This document shows positions 57,128 through 64,000 of a stretch of DNA of 64,000 bases, in pieces (positions within the stretch are counted from its first letter, which is position 1; each line of letters opens with the position of its first letter). Source of the DNA: Nematopogon swammerdamellus (taxonomy: Eukaryota > Arthropoda > Insecta > Lepidoptera > Adelidae). Position numbers and translations under genes: made by a program. Location: the NCBI GenBank assembly GCA_946902875.1, contig OX336342.1, positions 15,679,523 to 15,743,522 of the forward strand, in the 5' to 3' direction. The notes under the pieces are model-generated. The model did not search any database, was not told the DNA's origin, and was given only the letters and a program-made list of their open reading frames with translations.

Positions 57128-57297
57128 GTAGGAAGGTGATGTCGACCCATTACACCTTGGTGAACTAGACCAGGTGCACCGAGTATCATGTCAGTGTTTC
57201 CTCCTTTGGTTGAACCGGCTATACTGACCTGGACGGAAAACACAACTAAAAAGAATTTTGCATAGCCCTTCGATCGACTTTCATTCAGTACTATCGT
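57128..57297 (-). mobile_element. SINE-A, old 3' half
   Basis: GGTGATGTCGACCCATTACA, GGTGAACTAGACCAGGTGCA, CCGGCTATACTGACCTGGAC, diverged and reversed. Confidence 0.6.
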
Positions 57298-58400
57298 ACG
57301 TACCTATCCGATCTATACTTTATAGGTAGAGTACCAGATTCTTTGTCAATGTTTTATTCTTTCTTCATTCTAGTATTTATGTAAAAAAATATGTACAAGT
57401 CAGTATCGTTTTTTATATGAGCGTACACCAGAGATGGAAAGAATGAAAGAACGAAACATGTATACGTACGAATGTTTATGAAAATGAACTAAGTGATATA
57501 TGTAAATTGAGGAATATAAATATAACGCAATATAGCACTGAAACACTGAGGAGGCTGAAACATTATTTTGGGTTATTATTTTAGTTAGTTTCTCCTTGAA
57601 TACTGTTACCGAATTATTCAGCCTAATAAATTAATTCTCAAATGATCTAAGTCGGCGACCTTTAAGATATGTATCAAATTAATATCCCTCCACGTTTTGC
57701 AATGACTTGTGCTCCATCCAATATACATTTGACACTCAATTAACCTAAGACCGATTACTTATTACCCCTCTGCGGGGAAGTTGAATGTTGCTACTCGTAT
57801 TTTAGGCTTCAGTAAGGGATTGTTTCGTTGTAACAATGTGTTTGAGCAATTAAGTATTGTGGTGTAATTGGCTACTAAGTGTCAAAGTGCATTACTTTGT
57901 TACAGCGAGTTAAAAAATAAACTTCAGTACCAATGGACCCCACGTTTCCTTTCAACTTGTATTTTGGACATTCACAATATGTAGAGTTAATATAGGACAA
58001 GTATATTTGAATAAAAAAGAAAAAAAAGTTACTACCGACAAAGCAGGTGAGACGAAATATATTATGAAAGAAGTAAATATTTTAAAAAGTTCTATAATTA
58101 TTGTGTGATCTTCATGCAAGAGCCGTTCATTGAAGATTCGTATGCTTGTTAAAAAAAAAATCATCATGATAGTGTGACGGACAGATAGGAGTACAGCGAA
58201 GTCTCATTTCCCTCTTACAGTCCATTCGTACCTACGAGGAATCTTAATTAATTTAAATGGTCATTTAAACTCAGTCATGCTGCTGACGTGGATGACTAAA
58301 TTAATATTTGATTATTATTTATTATTTCATCAACTATCTTTTTATTTTATACGTATGTATAAATTTAACTTTTATAAATTTTTGACTAAATCCTTTGTTC
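57298..58400. other. Gene-free AT-rich stretch
   Basis: No exon or repeat could be recognised. Confidence 0.4.
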
Positions 58401-58409
58401 TTTGTATTT

Positions 58410-58775
58410 TTAGAGTTCCGTAACTCAAAAGTGACATGTTTTTACCCTTATAGGATCATTCTCGTGTCTGTCTGTCTGTCTGTCCGTCTGTCACAGCTTA
58501 TTTTCTCCGAATGTACGGAACCAAAAAAGTTGTCTTTTAATTTTCGCACATATATATATATATAGAGTTTGACCAATCACGGACGTACATACAGCGTAAA
58601 TGAACGAGTTGCGATTTTGGGGGACAATAAGAAAGTCTTAATAAGAAAATTGTTCTGTTTTTCAAATGCATCGTGTGACGTATCCTAAAACCTAAGACTT
58701 AAAGTTCTTACGGAAAACGGAATTGTACGGAACCCTCACCATGCGAGTTCGACTCGCACTTGACCGGGGTTTTTC
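58410..58775. repeat. Copy of the AAGTGCGAGTCG family
   Basis: AGAGTTCCGTAACTCAAAAG at the left, CTGTCTGTCTGTCTGTCCGT, and TGCGAGTTCGACTCGCACTT at the right. Confidence 0.7.
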
Positions 58776-58982
58776 TTGTTTTTGGATAAATTTTTCATTA
58801 TGTATTATTATTTTATTATTATTTTCATGTTATAATATTATATATTAAAATTATCAAATAAACTGTAAGTACCTATAAAATAAAATTTAAAGATAAATAT
58901 AACTGATTAAAACATTTTATTTTAATTTTTACTTTAAAATAGGTAGTGTATGCCGTATGTTAGGCAAGTTATACTATAGTTA

Positions 58983-59835
58983 AGTGCGCCGGTCGGCTCC
59001 CCGCCATTCCCGCCTGAACGACATCATCAAAGACTGCTGTACTCCGTAAACCTCCCGAGCACCTTGGAACCGACGACCTCAGCGTCGATGCTCAGCAGGG
59101 ATGACGTCGGAAACGCCCAGACATCCCGTCTGGGCGTGATTCCCCTTGATCCCTAGAACGATAAAAAAGGTATGGACACCGGACTGTCAAATGCTTGTAT
59201 GAGAACTAGCATTGCCGAGTTGCGGGGAGTGGAGTGTACTTACCGGTGATAAGATATTCCACTATTGTGCACACTAAACTTGGCTGTAGTGTTTTACACG
59301 TAAACACAGAGCATGCGGGCATTTTAAACAGGTTTTTGCGAACGCGGCCGATGACACACTGACAGGCCAGCGCGACCGTCCAATGAAACAAGTATGCTTT
59401 TACTTATATCGTGTTACGCTGGCGAGGATAGGTTTCGGGGTCCATACCTTTTTTTATCGTTCTAGCTTGATCCCTTGGTCCAAAGGTCAGGCTGTTGTGT
59501 GGGACGCCACCTGCGTGGACACTTTGGCCATGTGTTTCGCACCGCCCTCACCTGATGAGGCTGCCGAGACAGCCGCCGCCGCGCGCCCCAAAAACGCCAA
59601 GTACTATAATGCAGTGAAGGCAGCTTACCACTTCCTTGCTCTCGCTGTCGAGTCTCTGGGCCTTCGGTGTGAGGAGGCGAAAAAAATTATCGAGAGAAAT
59701 TTATAGAGTGGGTTTCTCAACGATGTCTCCGGAGATCTTCGCTCCAGTGGATTCCCCAGGCCGCGATTCAGCCTGGCTATCCGTAGCTGGGAGGGGGGTT
59801 AATGGGGATACTCAGCGCCCTCTGAGGATATAATG
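58983..59835 (+). pseudogene. Retroelement RT-tail remnant split by a MITE
   Basis: 58990-59144 contains RHSRLNDIIK-like coding. 59466-59708 reads LIPWSKGQAVVWDATCVDTL and KYYNAVKAAYHFLALAVESL. These are adjacent blocks of reverse-transcriptase proteins repeated in insect genomes. The MITE at 59153-59465 separates them. Frame breaks are present. Confidence 0.6.
59153..59465. mobile_element. MITE with 8-bp duplication inside a retroelement remnant
   Basis: Ends CTAGAACGATAAAAAAGGTA then TGGAC, mirrored at the right. CTTGATCC is duplicated at 59145-59152 and 59466-59473. The 8-bp size fits hAT- or P-type insertion. Confidence 0.85.
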
Positions 59836-59844
59836 GAGGAGGAA

Positions 59845-60004
59845 TTGACAGGCTAAATAAAATTCACTTCCGGTTACGCTAAGATGTGGCTCTCATACAA
59901 ACCGAATTGTTCCGCGCGCTGAAATAAAGGTACAGTAGCGGCCTTACTTACTTTCTTCTTTTTAAATACGAATTTCACGCGAGCGAAGCCGCGGGCAAAA
60001 GCTA
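59845..60004 (-). repeat. Copy of the TTTGCCCGCGGC repeat
   Basis: TTCCGGTTACGCTAAGATGT, GAAATAAAGGTACAGTAGCG, AGCGAAGCCGCGGGCAAAAG; reverse complement of 47775-47930. Confidence 0.75.
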
Positions 60005-60100
60005 GTACTTCTATAAGGTTTCTTGTATGATTCTTCCTTAGAGATTGCATTCTTGAACGGGACAAAACAAAAATGATGCCATTTGTGTCCATGCAATATA

Positions 60101-60486
60101 TTTTTTTTTTATGGAAATTGACGCGGTTGCCTACATCATCTACAACGTCCGTGATGTCAGCCCATAACACCGGGTGAACTAGGTGCCATGTCAGTGCATC
60201 CCCCTTTGATCGTGCCGGCTACACTGAACTGGTCGGAAAAAACAAACTATTTACATAGCCGTTTCGACCGACGTTTCATTCAGTGCGGTGGTACCAACCC
60301 GGGCGGGTTAAACCCTACCACCATTTGATTATGAGGGAAGGGAACTACAGTTTTACGAGGAATCCGAACCTCGGTCAGACTCCAACGGTCTGCGGTCACC
60401 CATCCAAGGACTGACCGCACCCAGCGTTGCTTAACATTCAATAGCGACAGTTGACTGTCTGCACCACTGAGCTATCGAGGCTGACA
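60101..60486 (-). mobile_element. SINE-A, full length
   Basis: TTTTTTTTTTATGGAAATTG to TGAGCTATCGAGGCTGACAA, with the 5S-like GCGGTCACCCATCCAAGGAC. Confidence 0.92.
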
Positions 60487-60921
60487 ACATCGTTAACATA
60501 ATGTGTTTTTTGATAAAATAAATATTTGAAACGGATAAATATCTAAAAAAAATTACAATGTTGTCTATCAAAGAATCCCACGTTAGTAAGTAATAATAAA
60601 TAAATTACGAACTATTTAGGAAGCCTACCGTAACCGTGAAATAAAACAAGTAGTAAGTACATAGTTTGTAGACTACGGTGCCCGTAATGTTCTGCCCATA
60701 AACCAGCGTTACTGCTTACGGGCTGTCCTATTGGAGGCAGTGCTTCCATTTTTACAGCTTGTGCGTGTAATTTACTGGCACTTTGCCTCTCGCCTCAATA
60801 AAGCTTTCAAGCGTTGAGCGAGTGCGTGTTCTACAGATGAGCTGTGCGACTGGACTGTGTTATATTATATTATTCCGGCGCGTGTGTGTGTGTGTAATGA
60901 ACATAATAACCTAACCATACC

Positions 60922-61285
60922 ATTTTTTTTTTTATGGAAACTGACACTGTTGGCTCCATCACCTACAACATCCGTGATGTCATCCCATAACACCGAGTGA
61001 GTTAGGTGCCATGTCAGTGCTTCCCTTCATTTCATGTCGGCTACACTGAACTGGACGAAAAAAAAACGAACTATTTATATAGCCGTTTCGACCGACGTTT
61101 CATTCAGTGCAGTGGTACCAACCCGGGCGGGATAAACCCTACCAGCTAGTAAAGTAAGAAGGGCAGGTTTTACGTGGAATCCACGGTCAGCCTCCAACGG
61201 TCGAGCGGTCACCCATCCAAGGGCTGACCGCGCTCAGGTGTGCTTAATAACAGTCAACCGACCGTACCACTGAGCTGCCGAGGCG
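60922..61285 (-). mobile_element. SINE-A, full length
   Basis: TTTTTTTTTTATGGAAACTG to ACTGAGCTGCCGAGGC. A small deletion removes part of the GGTCCCTTCCC block. Confidence 0.9.
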
Positions 61286-61888
61286 GAAAAATATTGGTTG
61301 GGTTAGGTTAGTTTTGGTAATTAATATTCGAATAAATTTAGCCTATTACAAATTTTGCCATTTATGAAGGGCCTAGGTACATGTAAAGCTTTTATTAGTA
61401 GGTACCTAGGTGCGTCGTACGGCGCATACATTTACACAATCATCGTCGCCGAGCCTCCGCGCCGCCGACACGAGAGTCGTGGCGGAGCGAGGCGGTGACG
61501 GGCGGGGCGGGGCAGGGTTGATGCGAAATTGCCGTTAATTGGGTCGGTAACGACTGCGTTATTGTGTGCACTCCCACTCCCGCCGAGATTGATGAACGAA
61601 GCCGACGAGGTTAAATTACATCTTCACAGAGAATTTACTCTAAATTGGAAATACGAAGAAATCGTTAAAGCGAGCAATTTCGGTTCTTTCCGCCTGTTAG
61701 CTTTTGCCGTGAAATGAAGATGTTGAGGGCCGCTTGTCAATAAGCCCTTCAACTGCTAACCATCCAGACGACTTACTTTTAGAGATGGTATATACCAGTT
61801 AATCATGCGTCAAATTCAAAAAGAGTTGTTGATAACATGTTTGGGATATTTATGAAGGTGATGATGATGATTCAGTGGTTGCGTACGT
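61286..61888. other. Gene-free stretch with a CG-rich patch
   Basis: 61445-61520 is CG-rich. A 62-codon frame at 61529 has no recognisable feature. Confidence 0.35.
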
Positions 61889-62393
61889 ATACAGAATGTT
61901 TCAGGATATGCTTGAGAAACTTCAGGAATAGAAAGTACTCATTATTACAAGAAAAAATCCTTATCACTCAAATCGAAATTCCGTATTTTTTTTTCATACA
62001 AAAATTGGAAATTGTAATAAAAACATAATTGGAAATAATGGACAGTGAGTCTAGGGAGATTTGGCAACAGTGCTGTCTCGGTTCAATCCCCTTGTTCATT
62101 TGAACTTTCAGTGTTTGGAAATTACCTACATGCAGTTCAATTCTACTAGTTATGTATTCAACATAACCATTTCTAGCCAAGAGTTAGTTATTTTATTTTT
62201 ATTTAATAAAGGCACACGTTAACTGTACACCAAATCTTGATGAAGCCATTTTAACGCGTCGTTAATATGGCCGTAATATGTGTGCGTCGTAAATAACCGA
62301 AACCGGGAAAATGTTTCAGAGCTTTTCGTCTTCAAATATGGACACCTTTCGAACCTTGAAGTTACGAAACCCTATCCTGAAACATTCTCTATA
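61889..62393. mobile_element. MITE with AGAATGTTTCAGGATA termini
   Basis: TACAGAATGTTTCAGGATAT at the left pairs with the inverse of TATCCTGAAACATTCTC at the right. The left third matches 2637-2800. Confidence 0.65.
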
Positions 62394-63108
62394 TAAAATG
62401 TGCAGTCAAAGATGACGACTGCGATAGATGATGCAAAACTACTTGGACCAAAGATGTCTTTGCAGTTTGCCTTGGACACATGGAAATAACACATCTTCGC
62501 TAACCGCTAGCTGCTGAGGTGCGATTACGATATTTTGTCTAATAAATGAATTAACGATGAAGTTAAGTTTAACGTTTGTGCAAGTTCCCGGCTAACCGTT
62601 GATATAATTTATTGCGACATGGTTTAGTATAGCTTTTGACAGCCGACTGTAAATAAACCACTTGACGGCCTCCGCTTCAGAGGGCACCTCAGCTGATTGC
62701 AGAAACCAGATCCATCCGGCTAAGATAGTGAAGCTGTACGTCTATTACACAAATATTATATCGACGTTGTTCAGAAACCATTTCATTTCATTTTTTCTTT
62801 TCTCTGCTTCGTTGTGGACATTTTTTATGTCTTTGATTGGCGGCTGCTCTTAGTACATTAAATTTATTCTAAAAGCGTAAATATTCAGGTACCGTTGTTC
62901 AGGGTTGTCTTTGATGTGCGTAAACATGTTTTATTAGTAAACATTTCGTAACTTCTGATTATATATTTTTTCTGAATATTATGAATTTTACTTTTTAGGA
63001 AGAAAAAGTATGTGGAAATGTGTTACGTGAAAGGAAAAAAAAACACACACACACACATCCCAAAATTTGACTAGAAATAAAGCTTTCTAGTCTTCATTTC
63101 CTATTTAA

Positions 63109-63275
63109 GTACCTGGGCGACCGAGCTTCGCTCGGCATCTACAACTATCTAGATAAACTTGAAAAAAATAACATTATCTAAATACACAATTTCATTCAGA
63201 TCGTTAGAGCCGTTTCCGAGAAACGAATTATAAATATGTATATACATTAGCTCACTTATTATAGTAATAGGATTA
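63109..63275. repeat. Dispersed repeat GACCGAGCTTCGCTCGG
   Basis: GCGACCGAGCTTCGCTCGGC recurs near 54908. Followed by TTAGAGCCGTTTCCGAGAAA. A common lepidopteran-style repeat, type unassigned. Confidence 0.45.
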
Positions 63276-63475
63276 ATTCAATTTAATTTTTTTATTAAGT
63301 TTTTTTTTCTGAGACTTTTACATTTGTTTTTTTTTTTTTTGATAGACGGACATCGTCATGATGATCGTCATGGTGTCGTAACAACCATTAAATGCAACTT
63401 TTAATCGACCTTAAGCAGTAATTCCTTTATACGTATATGAGTAATTCATATTCAGTTAAATTTTCTTATTCACAG

Positions 63476-63651
63476 TTTCCCGAGACGGTTCCCGAACTAA
63501 GGAGGAAGTTCTGCTAAGGACGGGAATGACTGAAGACAGGATGTTCGCCGCCGCGGCGCGCCGACCGAAGCAATCATGCCAACACTTGCCCGTTCCCGGG
63601 GGATCGTTCGGGATGGGAGGAAATTGTGTTGCAATATCCACATCTAACTAG
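63476..63651 (+). CDS. Candidate exon with weak homeodomain-like stretch
   Basis: After a good acceptor (TTTTCTTATTCACAG), the frame stays open for 58 codons to a TAG and includes TKEEVLLRTGMTEDR. This resembles helix 2 and the turn of paired-type homeodomains (TREELALRTGLTEDR), and FPETVP precedes it in a neighbouring frame. The recognition helix (WFQNR) is absent. It could be a broken fragment, an exon of an unrelated gene or chance. Confidence 0.2.
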
Positions 63652-64000
63652 GACGTATCGAGTTAAAGACAATTACATCAAACCACAGACATTTCTATAT
63701 TTTGAGAAATTAAGAATAGTGAGAAATTATTTTTAAAACTAAACAGCTTTACTCACGGTTCTTCCCGAGCTATGTGGAAAATAAAATAGTAAGAAATTAA
63801 GTGAATCATATTTAGAGATAAGTTTTCAAATAAGAGATATGATAGTGAGTTTATATCTCGAGAAACCCTTTCCAAGTACAAATAAGTTGAACACAGCACA
63901 AACATTTGTGAGGAAAGGACTGCAAACAAATTTATCAAATCAGTTTAAAATGTGATTATTGTTTAAATTTGCACAGCAAATGGATTGAAGATGATTCATA

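Noticed and set aside
59383..59706. 107-codon frame starting MKQVCFYLYR
   Set aside because: The start lies inside a MITE and the rest in a retroelement remnant; it is a chimera made by insertion.

Overview
This window is nuclear DNA from an arthropod, most likely a moth or butterfly. It is AT-rich and intron-rich, and crowded with transposable elements of the kind seen in Lepidoptera: SINEs ending in A-runs, foldback MITEs, 5'-truncated LINEs and mariner. Organism identity is inferred from gene structure and repeat style only; no search was run. Three genes could be assembled exon by exon with splice phases that match throughout.

(1) Gpdh1, + strand, 8498-22556, eight coding exons and 350 residues: NAD-dependent cytosolic glycerol-3-phosphate dehydrogenase. 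Its stop codon overlaps a strong splice donor, and a matching downstream acceptor at 27769 would give a 354-residue isoform with a different C-terminus.
(2) Mtfmt, - strand, 35616-28268, five exons and 344 residues: mitochondrial methionyl-tRNA formyltransferase. It converges on Gpdh1. Its third intron contains a 3.3-kb Jockey-like LINE flanked by a 13-bp target duplication.
(3) An insect r-type opsin, - strand, 50811-38470, three exons and 600 residues. It keeps the retinal-binding lysine but has an unusually long N-terminus that starts like a signal peptide, carries three N-glycosylation sequons and includes a polyarginine stretch.

Layout: 1-8260 is gene-free repeats, including a 1.7-kb foldback of inverted tandem repeats. 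8261-27940 is Gpdh1. 28248-35616 is Mtfmt. 35617-38291 is a spacer with a candidate small exon. 38292-51147 is the opsin, with an 8.5-kb first intron full of element fragments. 51148-64000 is gene-poor, with an internally deleted mariner, retroelement remnants and nested MITEs.

The commonest repeat is one SINE family, with sixteen full or partial copies in both orientations. It joins a tRNA-like A box to a stretch matching the internal promoter of 5S rRNA. A second tRNA-headed SINE exists in a short form and in a form with an extra 180-bp module. Several introns carry perfect long palindromes. The three genes have no evident shared pathway (glycerol/NADH metabolism, mitochondrial translation initiation, light sensing); their proximity looks incidental. 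No tRNA or rRNA gene and no CRISPR array was found.
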